Counted from the stretch's first letter, positions 16,814-27,300 are shown. The stretch is DNA of 64,000 nt from Bacillota bacterium (GCA_029007725.1 JAQXIJ010000059.1:1-64000); one strand, 5' to 3'. Translations and numbers: made by a program. The notes: a model not told the origin generated them from the sequence alone.

Positions 16814-17935
16814 ATGCTGTTTAAAAATGTAACGGTTTTGGGAGAGGATTTCAAGTTTCGCAAAGACAATGTTGCGGTTGAAAACGGATGTTTTTGCAAA
16901 ATTTCTCAAAGTGGTGTTGAAATGGATTGCAGCGGAATGCTTATGTTGCCCGGATTGGTTGATATTCATACTCACGGTGCTGCAGGCTACGATAATATGG
17001 ATTTTGGGTTTGAGGCTATAGATATGATTTCGCGCTTTATAGGCGAAAACGGAGTTACGACATATTTGCCGACACTAATAACACAAAGCCACGAAAATAT
17101 GCGTGCTGCGGCAGAAAATATAGCAAACGCCCAAAAACGCGGTGTGAGAGGCGCAAAAATTGGCGGAATCTACATGGAGGGACCGTATTTTTCGGTTAAA
17201 TATAAAGGCGCGCAGAATGAGGAATATATACGCGACCCCGACGCCGAAGAATTTTTTGATATTGATGCGGCTTGCGGAAATATTATCAGGATAATAAGCA
17301 TTGCACCGGAAAGAAACGGCGCGCCTGAATTTTTACAGACGGTTTCGGGAAAGGTTAAGGTTGCAATCGGACATACCGACTCGGACTATGATACAGCCGT
17401 AAACGCAATACGGCTCGGAGCATCGCATATGACGCATACATACAACGCAATGCGTGGACTGCATCACCGTAGTCCTAACGCAATCTGCGCAGCTATTGAC
17501 AGCAATGTAACCTGTGAATGCATTTGTGACGGAATACATATTCATCCTGCTATGATAAGGCTGTTATATAAGGCGGTAGGACGTGAGAGGCTGGTATTAA
17601 TATCCGATTCGCTGCGTGCGACCGGTATGCCGGACGGCGAGTATGACCTAGGCGGTCAGCGCACTATTCTCAAAAATGGGCGAGCAACACTGCCTGACGG
17701 AACTATTGCCGGAAGTACGGCGACACTGTTATACTGTGTAAAAAAGGCCGTTGAAATCGGACTTCCGATAGAAGATGCAGTTCGCGCGGCAAGCTATAAT
17801 CCGTCAAAAGCCGCAGGAATTGCGGATGTTGCCGGCGTTATTGCAGAAGGAAGAGATGCAGATTTTATACTTACAGACAGTGAACTTAATCTAAAATACG
17901 TTTATATAAACGGAAACCAATATAAGAGGAAATGA
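16814..17935 (+). CDS. nagA: N-acetylglucosamine-6-phosphate deacetylase
   Basis: NagA removes the acetyl group from GlcNAc-6-phosphate, giving the substrate of NagB. The 373-residue amidohydrolase shows the metal site DIHTHG, MEGPYFS, AIGHTDSDYDTA, HTYNAMRGLHHRSPN, CDGIHIHP and LISDSLRATGMPDG. I prefer ATG 16814, six bases after AGGTG; a GTG at 16805 overlapping the previous stop codon is possible. It is the last gene of the operon, so the order kinase, deaminase-kinase, deacetylase gives a complete route to fructose-6-phosphate. Confidence 0.94.
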   Translation: MLFKNVTVLGEDFKFRKDNVAVENGCFCKISQSGVEMDCSGMLMLPGLVDIHTHGAAGYDNMDFGFEAIDMISRFIGENGVTTYLPTLITQSHENMRAAAENIANAQKRGVRGAKIGGIYMEGPYFSVKYKGAQNEEYIRDPDAEEFFDIDAACGNIIRIISIAPERNGAPEFLQTVSGKVKVAIGHTDSDYDTAVNAIRLGASHMTHTYNAMRGLHHRSPNAICAAIDSNVTCECICDGIHIHPAMIRLLYKAVGRERLVLISDSLRATGMPDGEYDLGGQRTILKNGRATLPDGTIAGSTATLLYCVKKAVEIGLPIEDAVRAASYNPSKAAGIADVAGVIAEGRDADFILTDSELNLKYVYINGNQYKRK

Positions 17936-18234
17936 AAAAAGCATACAACAATGCGCCTCTAAAAAATGTCCATATTTTTTTGGAGGTGAATATTAACATC
18001 CGCGAGTTTTTTTATTTTTTCAAATACTTAAAAAGCAGAAAAAATTTGAGAGATTTTCATACAGTGATTACACTGCAATAGCTAACTCATTCAGAATCAA
18101 TTTAATATTTAATTTTATATAACAATTCTGTTATAGCTTTTTTCAATTTTGCATTTACTGCATCGTAGATTGTTCATTTATGTGTATATAAGTATTAATA
18201 TTTAGTATTCTAAAAATGATGCTGAGTTTTTTGT
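17936..18234. other. AT-rich gap after nagA, weak hairpin only
   Basis: CCTCTAAAAAA (17956-17966) can pair with TTTTTTGGAGG (17976-17986). This may end the nag transcript, although the T-rich stretch comes only about 20 bases later (18006 on). No gene was seen in the remainder. Confidence 0.4.
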
Positions 18235-18263
18235 TTGACTTAAATAACCCGATGTGCTATAAT
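18235..18263 (+). promoter_or_regulatory. Sigma-A promoter of acyltransferase gene
   Basis: TTGACT (18235-18240) and TATAAT (18258-18263) with a 17-bp spacer lie 31 bp before the start codon. Confidence 0.8.
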
Positions 18264-18294
18264 TATAAAAAAATACGGTTTTATGGAGTAAAAA

Positions 18295-19347
18295 ATGACA
18301 AAGAAATCCGAAATTTCCTTTTTGAATACACTGTTCTGTCTGCTGGTGATTTTTATTCATGTCGCATCCGAACCGGTTTCAAAATTGTCTCGGGACAGCT
18401 TTTCCTATGCGGCGGTGTTTTTTTTCTGGAGAATTTCGGCATTTGTGGTGCAGGGCTTTATATTTTTGAGTGGACTTAAAATGTTTTTGTCAGTCAGAAC
18501 AAAAAGGACGGACTATGTGAAATATTGTGCGGCACGCTTTAAAAAAATTGTAGAGCCTTATGTGTTCTTTGTTTGCGTGTTTTACGGATATTTTCTGCAC
18601 AAGGGAGGATATTTCGATTTCAGCCTTGCTGAGCTGGGAAAATATATATTAAACGGAACACTCGCCGCACATTTCTATTTTGTCATCGTAATTGTTCAGT
18701 TTTATCTGTTAAAACCGCTATGGGAAAAGATGACGGGGAACGTAAGACCTATTTACGCAATTTTACTTTCGCTTGCGGTGAATGTACTTTGCGTAAGATT
18801 TTTGCCACAGCTTATTTTTGTGATTTCAGGAAAAGAATTTGCTTACAACGACAGAATTTTTTCAACCTATCTTATTTACTGGACAATGGGCTGCTATGCC
18901 GGAATGAATTATAATTATTTTACGGAAAGAATAAAAAAATATAACTTGAAAATTTGTGCCTTGTTTGCTTTAGCAGCTGCAGCGGAGGCTGTCGTGTCCT
19001 ATCTCCAGTTTACGCAAAGAATAAGTTTTAAATACATTGACGAGTTGCATATGCTTTATTGCTGTATGGCAATTATCTTCTGCTATGCCATTGCTTTAAA
19101 GTTCGGCGTAAAATTAATGAACAGCCGGATTTTAAAAGAAATAAACGGTGCAAGCTACTATATTTATCTGCTGCACCCACTTTTGATTTTTATTGCTAAT
19201 GACAAGATTGCAGAGAATGAAGTGATTTCTCAGGGAAAAGCAATGCTTATCCGCGCCGCAGCAGCTTATTTTGGATCTATCTTGCTGTGCATCGGGTATC
19301 TGAAAATAAAAAGTAAACTTGCTTCGGGCATGAGTAAATTCAAATAA
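18295..19347 (+). CDS. Acyltransferase family 3 membrane protein (OafA/YrhL-like)
   Basis: This 350-residue polytopic membrane protein has about ten hydrophobic segments. The family-3 features are the N-terminal FLNTLFCLLVIFIHV (with the conserved His near residue 22), FVVQGFIFLSGLKMF and a late SYYIYLLHPLL segment. Such enzymes transfer acyl groups to cell-surface sugars or lipids; the substrate here is unknown. It has its own promoter and stands alone. The stop overlaps the end of the convergent tmcAL gene by 8 bp. Confidence 0.88.
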   Translation: MTKKSEISFLNTLFCLLVIFIHVASEPVSKLSRDSFSYAAVFFFWRISAFVVQGFIFLSGLKMFLSVRTKRTDYVKYCAARFKKIVEPYVFFVCVFYGYFLHKGGYFDFSLAELGKYILNGTLAAHFYFVIVIVQFYLLKPLWEKMTGNVRPIYAILLSLAVNVLCVRFLPQLIFVISGKEFAYNDRIFSTYLIYWTMGCYAGMNYNYFTERIKKYNLKICALFALAAAAEAVVSYLQFTQRISFKYIDELHMLYCCMAIIFCYAIALKFGVKLMNSRILKEINGASYYIYLLHPLLIFIANDKIAENEVISQGKAMLIRAAAAYFGSILLCIGYLKIKSKLASGMSKFK

Positions 19348-20470
19348 TCACGGGCGATGTTGTGAAGTCCCTGCCGAAAGGAACAGGTGAGTCTGCACAA
19401 AGCGCCGCAAGGTCGGTTGCCAGAATATCAGTTTTTATATTGCTGCCTCGGTAATCGGCTACCTTGTTTATTATTGGAAATGACGCTTTTTTCTTCATTT
19501 CGGCAAGAATTTTTTTCCCGTTTTCGTTCATTCCTAGAACACGTATATAATCGGGGCGTTCGGTGCATTGTCCAAGACTAAGCAGTACCGACGCGGTGAT
19601 GCGCCTGATACGTGTCATCGTGTATCGCTTTGTTTTGACAGAGGCATTTATTTCCGAAATCGTTCTTCTGTCAATTGCCTTTAAAAATCTATCGTCCAGA
19701 CCTTTTTCTATGTCAGCTATGCCGGAAAAAGCGCTTTTTCCGCAAGACAGCAGCTTATAGCGGAAAATGTCCGACAGTCTATCTATATCATATGTGATAC
19801 AACCGGAATAATCAAACGGGCTGTAATCTGAAATGTCCGCGCTGTTTTTCAGTTTGTCCCGCAAAAGAGTTGCAGAAGCATATTTTCCATTTGTGGTCAT
19901 GGAGTGAAATCCCACAAAGCTGCGCTTTAAGGTGGTTGGTACTATTTTGCTGTTAAGCTTTTTCAGAGCAAGAATGTATTCGAGTGCAAGAATGTTGTTC
20001 GGCTGAGCGAGAATATTATCGTCGATAATGCCAGAATATGCCTTTTGACGCGCTTTGGGATAGCTCATGCCAAGCGCGGTGTTTTCCTTTATTTTAACCG
20101 AAATTCTGCGTGGCTCGTTAAGTAAAATCTCTGCAGCTTTTTCCAATGTGGCTGTGTCACCGCATTCGCTCCCAAAATTTATATCGTCAATTATACCCAT
20201 TGAATCAAGAAGCAAAACAGCACCTTGTGCAAAGCCCGGCGCAGATGACAGGGAATAAGCAGCAGGAAGCTCAATAACAAGATCGGCGCCGTTTTTAAGT
20301 GCCGCGCGTGCGCGTGTCCATTTATCAAAAACCGCGACATCTCCGCGCTGAACAAAGCTTCCGCTCATGATGCATACAACAGCGTCCGATTCTTTTTTTA
20401 CCTCGTCAAGCTGATATTTATGCCCATAATGAAAAGGATTATATTCACATATAATGCCGCTGATTTTCAA
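19340..20470 (-). CDS. tmcAL: tRNA(Met) cytidine acetate ligase TmcAL
   Basis: TmcAL (YlbM family) makes acetyl-AMP from acetate and ATP and acetylates the wobble C34 of elongator tRNA-Met. The 377-residue protein begins with the nucleotidyltransferase site GIICEYNPFHYGHKYQLDEV, whose HYGH is the HxGH motif. It continues with IMSGSFVQRGDVAVFDKW and GADLVIELP. TTG 20470 is chosen: AGGCGG lies seven bases upstream and the protein then starts as its relatives do. A frame extension to 20497 lacks such a site. Confidence 0.9.
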   Translation of the reverse strand: MKISGIICEYNPFHYGHKYQLDEVKKESDAVVCIMSGSFVQRGDVAVFDKWTRARAALKNGADLVIELPAAYSLSSAPGFAQGAVLLLDSMGIIDDINFGSECGDTATLEKAAEILLNEPRRISVKIKENTALGMSYPKARQKAYSGIIDDNILAQPNNILALEYILALKKLNSKIVPTTLKRSFVGFHSMTTNGKYASATLLRDKLKNSADISDYSPFDYSGCITYDIDRLSDIFRYKLLSCGKSAFSGIADIEKGLDDRFLKAIDRRTISEINASVKTKRYTMTRIRRITASVLLSLGQCTERPDYIRVLGMNENGKKILAEMKKKASFPIINKVADYRGSNIKTDILATDLAALCADSPVPFGRDFTTSPVII

Positions 20471-20590
20471 AATAACACCGCCTTTGCTTTTTTGCACTAA
20501 AATTCTTCTTTTTTATATTATATCTCAATATTTGCGATTTGTATAGGGTAATTTTATGTAAAATGTTATATAATATATGAAGAAATAGAG

Positions 20591-20634
20591 TTGACAAAAA
20601 TATTTAAATGACTTATAATATGAATAGATGTTCA
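20591..20634 (+). promoter_or_regulatory. Consensus promoter and short palindrome upstream of iscS
   Basis: TTGACA (20591-20596) and TATAAT (20614-20619) are perfect hexamers 17 bp apart. Just after the -10, ATGAA and TTCAT (about 20619-20634) form an inverted repeat with a 6-bp centre, positioned where a repressor would block initiation. No Rrf2/IscR gene is adjacent. Confidence 0.7.
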
Positions 20635-20677
20635 TTTGTTTATATTTGAATAATTAAAATAAAACGGAGATGTTAAA

Positions 20678-21862
20678 ATGAAAGCATACATGGACAACAA
20701 TGCGACCACTTCTCTAAAGAAGGAAGTTCTTGAGGCTATGCTGCCTTATTATACAGAAGTTTACGGCAACGCATCATCTAAATTTTATGAGGTGGGCAGA
20801 GTTGCCGAAAAGGCTAATGCCGATCTGCATAAGGCTGTTGCGGATCAGATCGGCGCAAAACCTAACGAAATATATTTCACTGCTTCAGGCTGCGAGGCGG
20901 ACAACTGGGCAATCAAGGGTGTTGCATTTGCAAACAAGAATAAGGGAAATCACATAATAACGACTTCCATCGAGCATCACGCAGTTTTAGGTGCATGCGA
21001 ATTCCTTGAAAAAAACGGCTTTGAGGTTACCTATTTGCCGGTAGATGAATTTGGACGCGTTTCGCCTGAAGAGGTTGAAAATGCGATAACTGACAAGACA
21101 ATTCTAGTTTCAATTATGACCGCAAATAACGAAATCGGAACAGTTGAGCCTATTTCAGAGATTGCAAAAGTCTGCAAGGCACATAAAGTAATTTTTCATA
21201 CCGACAGTGTTCAGGCAATCGGACATATGAAGATAGACGTAAACGAGATGGGTGTAGATATGCTTTCAATGTCTGCACATAAATTCCACGGACCGAAGGG
21301 TGTTGGTGTGCTCTATATAAAAAGCGGCGTAAAAATTGACAACCTTATTCATGGAGGAGGTCAGGAAAGAGGAAAACGTGCCGCAACGGAAAATCTCGCC
21401 GGCATGGCAGGTCTTGCAAAAGCGCTTGAGCTTGCAAATACCGACCTTGACAAAAAAATCGCTCACATGAAATATCTGCGTGACAAGCTCATCAAGGGAA
21501 TAAGCGAAAAAATCCCATACAGCCGCCTGAACGGTCCTGCGGATGACACAAGACTTTGCAACAATGTCAATTTTTCCTTTAAGTATGTTGAGGGAGAATC
21601 AATATTGATGTTGCTTGACATGAAGGGTGTTGCTGCATCAAGCGGAAGCGCCTGCGCATCAGGTTCGCTTGATCCGTCACATGTGCTTTTGGCAATCGGA
21701 CTACCACACGAAATTGCGCATGGATCACTTCGCCTTAGTGTCGGCGACGAAACCACCGAAGAAGAGGTTGATTATGTAATAGAGGTTCTGCCTCCTATAA
21801 TAGAAAGACTCAGAATGATGTCACCGCTTTATGAAGAAGTACTTAGAAAGGAAGTAAAATAA
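20678..21862 (+). CDS. iscS: Cysteine desulfurase (IscS/NifS)
   Basis: The enzyme takes sulfur from cysteine for Fe-S cluster assembly. The 394-residue protein is group I: YMDNNATT start, PLP lysine K202 in SAHKFHGPKGVG, and the catalytic cysteine C326 in SSGSACASGS with the flexible loop. HITTSIEHHAVL and GGGQERGKRAATEN also match. It is followed two bases later by its scaffold partner. The typical upstream regulator iscR is missing. Confidence 0.96.
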   Translation: MKAYMDNNATTSLKKEVLEAMLPYYTEVYGNASSKFYEVGRVAEKANADLHKAVADQIGAKPNEIYFTASGCEADNWAIKGVAFANKNKGNHIITTSIEHHAVLGACEFLEKNGFEVTYLPVDEFGRVSPEEVENAITDKTILVSIMTANNEIGTVEPISEIAKVCKAHKVIFHTDSVQAIGHMKIDVNEMGVDMLSMSAHKFHGPKGVGVLYIKSGVKIDNLIHGGGQERGKRAATENLAGMAGLAKALELANTDLDKKIAHMKYLRDKLIKGISEKIPYSRLNGPADDTRLCNNVNFSFKYVEGESILMLLDMKGVAASSGSACASGSLDPSHVLLAIGLPHEIAHGSLRLSVGDETTEEEVDYVIEVLPPIIERLRMMSPLYEEVLRKEVK

Positions 21863-21864
21863 TT

Positions 21865-22290
21865 ATGTATTCAGAAAAAGTAATGGATCATTTTGCAAAT
21901 CCGCGTAATGTCGGAGAAATCAAAAATGCAAATGCTGTCGGAGAGGTTGGCAACGCAAAGTGCGGCGATATAATGAAAATTTATATGGATATCGAGGACG
22001 ACGTTATAAAAGATGTTAAGTTCAAGACATTTGGCTGCGGTGCCGCAATCGCAACAAGCTCAATGGCAACCGAAATGGTAAAGGGAAAGTCTGTTGATGA
22101 GGCTCTTAAGCTAAGCAACAAAGCAGTTATGGAAGCTCTTGACGGACTTCCGCCAGAAAAAATACATTGTTCTGTTCTTGCAGAACAGGCAATCAGAGCC
22201 GCTATCGACAATTACCATGGCAAAGAAAACACGAATGTACATCACAACTGCACATCTGATTGTGAATCATGCCCTCATGTAGAAAAATAA
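21865..22290 (+). CDS. iscU: Fe-S cluster scaffold protein IscU/NifU
   Basis: IscU assembles Fe-S clusters on three cysteines. In this 141-residue protein they are C33 (NAKCGD), C58 (FGCGAAIA) and C102 (HCSVLAEQAI), with D35 also conserved. The C-terminal tail has further cysteines (NCTSDCESCPH), a feature of the Clostridia-type NifU-like proteins rather than the proteobacterial ones. It forms a two-gene operon with iscS and ends at a terminator. Confidence 0.95.
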   Translation: MYSEKVMDHFANPRNVGEIKNANAVGEVGNAKCGDIMKIYMDIEDDVIKDVKFKTFGCGAAIATSSMATEMVKGKSVDEALKLSNKAVMEALDGLPPEKIHCSVLAEQAIRAAIDNYHGKENTNVHHNCTSDCESCPHVEK

Positions 22291-22299
22291 CATTTTGCA

Positions 22300-22333
22300 A
22301 ATAGCACTTTAGCGTTATTATGGTGCTATTTTT
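22300..22333 (+). terminator. Terminator after iscU
   Basis: AATAGCAC (22300-22307) pairs with GTGCTATT (22323-22330), followed by TTT. Confidence 0.8.
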
Positions 22334-22363
22334 GCGTTAAGGAAATATTTTGATAAAAAGGTA

Positions 22364-22392
22364 TTGCAAAACCTTTTTTGCTGTTATATAAT
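22364..22392 (+). promoter_or_regulatory. Sigma-A promoter of acpP operon
   Basis: TTGCAA (22364-22369) and TATAAT (22387-22392) are spaced by 17 bp, 46 bp upstream of the acpP ATG. Confidence 0.75.
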
Positions 22393-22438
22393 TAATAATG
22401 GTTATTTATGCAGAAATTGTTAATTATGGAGGATTATT

Positions 22439-22672
22439 ATGGAATTTGAGAAGATTAAAAAGGTAATTATGGAACAGCTCGGTGTCAACGAAAAGGATAT
22501 AACGCCTGATGCTTCTTTTGTGGAGGATCTCGGTGCGGACTCTTTGGACGTTGTTGAACTTATTATGGCATTTGAAAATGAATTTGATATTGAAATTCCT
22601 GACGAAGACGTCGAAAGTATTGCAACCGTAGGCGATGCTGTAAATTACGTGAAGGAACATTATGACAATTAA
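22439..22672 (+). CDS. acpP: Acyl carrier protein
   Basis: A 77-residue acidic protein that carries acyl chains on a phosphopantetheine arm during fatty-acid synthesis. The attachment serine is S35 in [19 protein letters not shown]. Length and charge are typical. TGGAGG precedes the ATG. As in many Bacillota it stands directly upstream of rnc and smc, here with a 19-bp gap. Confidence 0.96.
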   Translation: MEFEKIKKVIMEQLGVNEKDITPDASFVEDLGADSLDVVELIMAFENEFDIEIPDEDVESIATVGDAVNYVKEHYDN

Positions 22673-22691
22673 CTAATTTCGGAGACTTGAA

Positions 22692-23366
22692 ATGACTGAA
22701 TTTGAAGAAAAGATAGGATATGTATTTAAAAACCCAGCATACCTTGAAAATGCATTGACTCACAGCTCGTATGCTAACGAAAAAGGTTGCCGCGATAACG
22801 AGCGGCTTGAATTTTTGGGAGATTCGGTGCTGAGCATAATCGTGAGTGAATATCTTTACAAGGCATTGAGGGATGACAGTGAGGGTGACCTCAGCAAAAT
22901 CCGTGCATCGCTTGTATGTGAGCACGGATTGTTTGAATTGTCAAAAAAAATACAGCTTTCAAAGTATATTCATCTGGGCAAAGGCGAGGAACACACTGGT
23001 GGGAGAACGCGGCCATCGGTAGTTTCCGATGCATTTGAAGCTTTGCTTGCCGCGATTTTTCTCGATTCAGATTTTGTGACAGCCAAAAAGTGGCTTTTGT
23101 CGCTTATGCATGACGAACTTATTGCTGCATCGCATCAAAAAAATCTCGGTGACTACAAAACGATGCTTCAGGAGCACACCCAAAAAGGGAACAGAGGCAG
23201 GGTTACTTATTCGCTGATTGCCGAAAACGGCCCCGACCATAACAAGCGCTTTGAATGTGCTGTTCTTATTGACGGAAAAGCGGTTGCAAATGGTGTTGGT
23301 TCAAGTAAAAAAGACGCGGAACAAAACGCAGCAAAGAATGCACTTTCAGCTTATGAAAAATTATAA
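22692..23366 (+). CDS. rnc: Ribonuclease III
   Basis: RNase III cuts double-stranded RNA, including rRNA precursors. The 224-residue protein has the catalytic signature NERLEFLGDSVLSIIVSEYL (about 36-55), the acidic VVSDAFEALLAAIFLD block (about 112-127) and a C-terminal double-stranded RNA-binding domain from about 152 (DYKTMLQEHTQ to SKKDAEQNAAKNAL). Its last 14 bases overlap the next gene, suggesting translational coupling. Confidence 0.96.
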   Translation: MTEFEEKIGYVFKNPAYLENALTHSSYANEKGCRDNERLEFLGDSVLSIIVSEYLYKALRDDSEGDLSKIRASLVCEHGLFELSKKIQLSKYIHLGKGEEHTGGRTRPSVVSDAFEALLAAIFLDSDFVTAKKWLLSLMHDELIAASHQKNLGDYKTMLQEHTQKGNRGRVTYSLIAENGPDHNKRFECAVLIDGKAVANGVGSSKKDAEQNAAKNALSAYEKL

Positions 23367-24357
23367 TATTCCTATTTTTGTGCCGCACGAAGGCTGTCCG
23401 TTTAACTGCAGCTTTTGCAATCAGAAAAAGATAACCGGCGCAGATACTTCAATTACAACAGATAAAATCAGAGAAATCATAGAAAATCATCTTAAAACTC
23501 TGCCAAAAACCGCTTGTCATGTTGAGGCCGCGTTTTTCGGCGGAAGTTTTACCGGTATTCCGATTGAAAAGCAGCGTGAATTTTTGAGTGTTGCATATGA
23601 ATATGTTAAAAGCGGAGATATAGATGGAGTTCGTCTTTCTACAAGACCAGACTATATTTCCGAGGAAATATTGAAGCAGCTTTTGCGCTTTGGAGTGACT
23701 ACGATTGAGCTCGGTGTACAGTCGCTTGACAACGAAGTTCTTGAAAAATCCATGCGAGGTCATACCGAGCAGGATGTGTATGATGCCGTGTCGCTCATTC
23801 ATAAATATCCGTTTTCTCTCGGATTGCAAATGATGACTGGACTTCCTGGTGATACTGATGAAAAATCAATAGCTACCGCAGGAAAAATCATAGCTTTAAA
23901 GCCGGACTGCGTGCGCATCTATCCAACATTGGTTGTAAAGGATACCTTACTTGAAATTATGTATAAAAATGGGGAGTATGTCCCTCAGACACTTGAAAAA
24001 TCTGTAAGATTATGCAAAAAACTGCTGATAATGTTTGAAAAAAACAATATTTCGGTAATACGTATGGCACTTGTAACAACCGATGAAATTTCTCCAAACG
24101 GTGCAGTTGTTGCAGGGCCGTTTCACAGCTCGTTCCGCGAATTGGTAGAGGGAGAGATTTTTTTCGATGATATATGCGCGGCTTTGGACGGAGGAGAAAC
24201 CGGGAAAACTGTATCGGTAAATCCAAAGGATATTTCCAAGGCAATAGGCAATCGAAAAATAAATTTAAAGCGAATAAAAGAAAAATATGGTATAGATTTA
24301 AAAATAACACCGGATGAAAAGGTAGAAAAGGGCAAAATAAAATTCAGAAAGGAATGA
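23353..24357 (+). CDS. Radical SAM protein (short Elp3-like)
   Basis: A 334-residue radical SAM protein with the cluster motif C15-x3-C19-x2-C22 (GCPFNCSFCNQ). GGSFTGIP follows, then an ELGVQSLDNEVLEKSMRGH block as in Elp3/HemN relatives. It lacks the GNAT acetyltransferase domain of true Elp3. This gene is often found between rnc and smc in Clostridia, labelled radical SAM or elongator-like, with unproven function. The ATG at 23353 inside the end of rnc is chosen because the longer frame (to 23218) lies wholly within rnc and adds unrelated sequence. Confidence 0.87.
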   Translation: MKNYNIPIFVPHEGCPFNCSFCNQKKITGADTSITTDKIREIIENHLKTLPKTACHVEAAFFGGSFTGIPIEKQREFLSVAYEYVKSGDIDGVRLSTRPDYISEEILKQLLRFGVTTIELGVQSLDNEVLEKSMRGHTEQDVYDAVSLIHKYPFSLGLQMMTGLPGDTDEKSIATAGKIIALKPDCVRIYPTLVVKDTLLEIMYKNGEYVPQTLEKSVRLCKKLLIMFEKNNISVIRMALVTTDEISPNGAVVAGPFHSSFRELVEGEIFFDDICAALDGGETGKTVSVNPKDISKAIGNRKINLKRIKEKYGIDLKITPDEKVEKGKIKFRKE

Positions 24358-24364
24358 GCTTCTA

Positions 24365-27300
24365 TTGTACCTTAAAAGAATAGAAATACAGGGTTTCAAA
24401 TCCTTTGCGGACAAAACCGTTCTAACGTTCGAGCAGGGAATAACTGGAATTGTAGGACCTAACGGAAGCGGGAAGAGCAATATTTCCGACGCAATACGCT
24501 GGGTAATGGGCGAAATAAGCGCAAAAACTCTGCGCGGATCCAATATGCAGGACGTAATTTTTAACGGTACTCAGACGCGCAAACCTCTGAATTTTGCCGA
24601 GGTAAGCTTGGTACTCGATAATCAGGATAGACTTTTTCCAATAGAATTTGATGAAGTGGTGGTAACTCGGCGCGTTTTTCGTTCAGGAGAAAGTGTATAC
24701 CAAATAAACAATGCAAATTGCCGATTAAAGGATATTCAGGAGCTATTTATGGATACAGGACTGGGACGCGACGGATATTCAATGATCGGTCAGGGCAATG
24801 TTGCGCAGATTCTGTCGACTAAGGCTGACGACAGAAGAAGCTTTTTTGAGGGAGCAGCCGGAGTATTAAAATATAAGCACAGAAAAGAAGAGGCAGAACG
24901 AAAAATTGCTTCGGTTAATGAGAATCTTGTGCGGATTAACGATATTGCCGCCGAACTTGAAGCACAGCTTAAGCCGCTTGAAAATCAATCAAAAAAGGCG
25001 CGCGAGTATCTTGTTTTATATGAGGAATACAAGGGACTCGATGTAAGTCTTATTTTGCGCACGGTAAAAAACGGCGCTGTACAGATTAAAGAGGTACGCC
25101 AAAACCTTGAAAATGTAAACTCGGAAATACATGAACTAAAATCCATGGCAGACGACTTTGAAATCCGAATTGCCGACATTTATACCGAAAATGAGAAAAA
25201 GGACGCAGAGCAGGCCGAAACCAACAATGCACTTATTGAAAATGAAAATACTATTTCTAAAAATGAAAATGAAATAACTCTTGCAAACAATAATATTGCC
25301 AACAACAGAGCACTCGCGGAGCGCTTTGAAAAGGAAACTGCGCTGATTTTTGAAAAAAACAAGAAGGCAGAAGTACAGATTGAAGAAATTAAAGCGCTGA
25401 TTTTACAGCAGGAGAAAGAAAGTAAACTGCTTCTTGCGCAGTTTGACGATATTCACAAAGATAATGCTTTAATATATGAAAGCATAAATGAATATAAAGA
25501 AGAAATTGATAAAATTAAGCAGGAAATTCTCGAAAAAAAGCAGGAAATTTCTGCCAATAAGGCTAATATAGAGGGGCTTGAAAATCTGCGCCAAACTTAT
25601 CTTGAAAGAAAAGCAACGGTTGAAACGGAAAAAAATGCTCATGAATCCGGAATTGAGAATACAAAAAAAGAAATTGCGGAAAATGAAAAAAAGGCGGCAG
25701 AGCTTAAAGTAAAATCGAGAAAAATGAATGATCGCATAAACAACCGACGAAAGCATTGCGAAGAACTTGAAAACAAAATATCCGATTTGCAGAAAAAGCT
25801 CTCTGAAAACCGAGTGGAGATAAATTCAAAGTTGTCAAAAAAGCGAATGCTTGAGGCTATGGAAAATGATTATGACGGCTATGCAAAAAGCGTTAAGTCG
25901 GTTCTTAAGGCACAGGAACTTAAAAAGCTTTCAATCTACGGAACACTGTCCGGTCTTATTTCGGTAGAACAAAAGACCGTAACAGCCATAGAAATTGCAT
26001 TAGGTGCTACTCTTCAAAACATAGTTGTCGAAACGGAAGATGACGCTAAAACCGCAATTTCTTATTTAAGAGAAAACAGACTTGGAAGAGCAACGTTTCT
26101 TCCTGTATCTTCTGTAAAGGGCAAAAGGCTTGACAACGAAAACGAGATAAAAAAAGCCCGTGGATTTGTCGGCATTGCAAGTGATATTGTTAAATTTGAC
26201 AGAAAGTATACCGGAATTATTGAAAGCTTGTTGGGCCGCGTAGTCATTGTAGAAAATATTGATGATGGAATACAACTTGCACGTAAATTCGGATACAGAT
26301 TTAAAATTGTAACACTTTCTGGAGAGGTTTTGAATGCCGGCGGTTCGATAAGCGGTGGAAGCGTAAATAAGGCGACCGGCTTTTTGTCGCGTGTGAATGA
26401 AATAAAAACACTTGCCAATGAAATTTCTGCGCTCACAAAGCAGACGGATGCGCTGTCTGAGGAACTGGTTGGCAAAAAAAATGACGCGGCAAACGTCAAA
26501 ATGCAGCTTTCGTCATATCTTCCTCTGGCCAGAGAGTATGAAAACGATATTCTTGTGCTTGAAAATTCGGCAAAGCATATGCGGCAGTCGATAGAAAGCA
26601 GCGGAAATACCGAAAAATCTTATACCGGCGAGCTTGCCTCGATAGAAGCACAGCTTGAAAAATCGGCTGTAGACATTGCAGAACTTATAAACAGCGTAAG
26701 AGCCACCGAAAATAGTGTAGCAGAGCTCGAAAAGAAGTCACAGGAGCTTAATGAAAAATATGAATCAACACAGATAGAACGTGAAAAGAAGTCAAACGAG
26801 CTTATGGATTATACCGTAAAGCTGCGCTCAATCGAAAAGGATATTGAAGCAGAAAAAGCTAATATTGAGGAAATTAAGCGAAATATAGATGAAAACATAG
26901 TATCAGTAAAGGAAAAGCTTGATGATAAAGAACGAATGCATTCGGAAATTGAGGAGTTGAAAAAGCAAATCAACGAAAAAACGGTTGAAATCAAGGAAAG
27001 ACGACTCGTTTCGGTAAAAATAAAGGAGCGCATTTCTGAAATAGAAAAGGAGAAGGCGCGGACGATAGAAAAGCTTAAAGGAATACAAAATTCCAATAAG
27101 GAAATAACAGACCGTCTTATAAAACTTCAGCAAGAGCTTTCACGGCTGGAAAACAAGGAAACACGCTATACGATGGAGCATGACAATCTTATTTCTCGCC
27201 TTTGGGACGACTATGAGCTTACGCTTCAGACCGCAGAGGAATCAGCGGCAGACATCACCGATGAAAAAGATGTTGTAAAACGAGTTTCCGAGCTTCGTTC

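Noticed and set aside
23218-23352. Longer N-terminus for the radical SAM protein
   Set aside because: The extra 45 codons lie in another frame of the rnc dsRNA-binding domain and lack a ribosome site; ATG 23353 places the cysteine motif at the normal distance.
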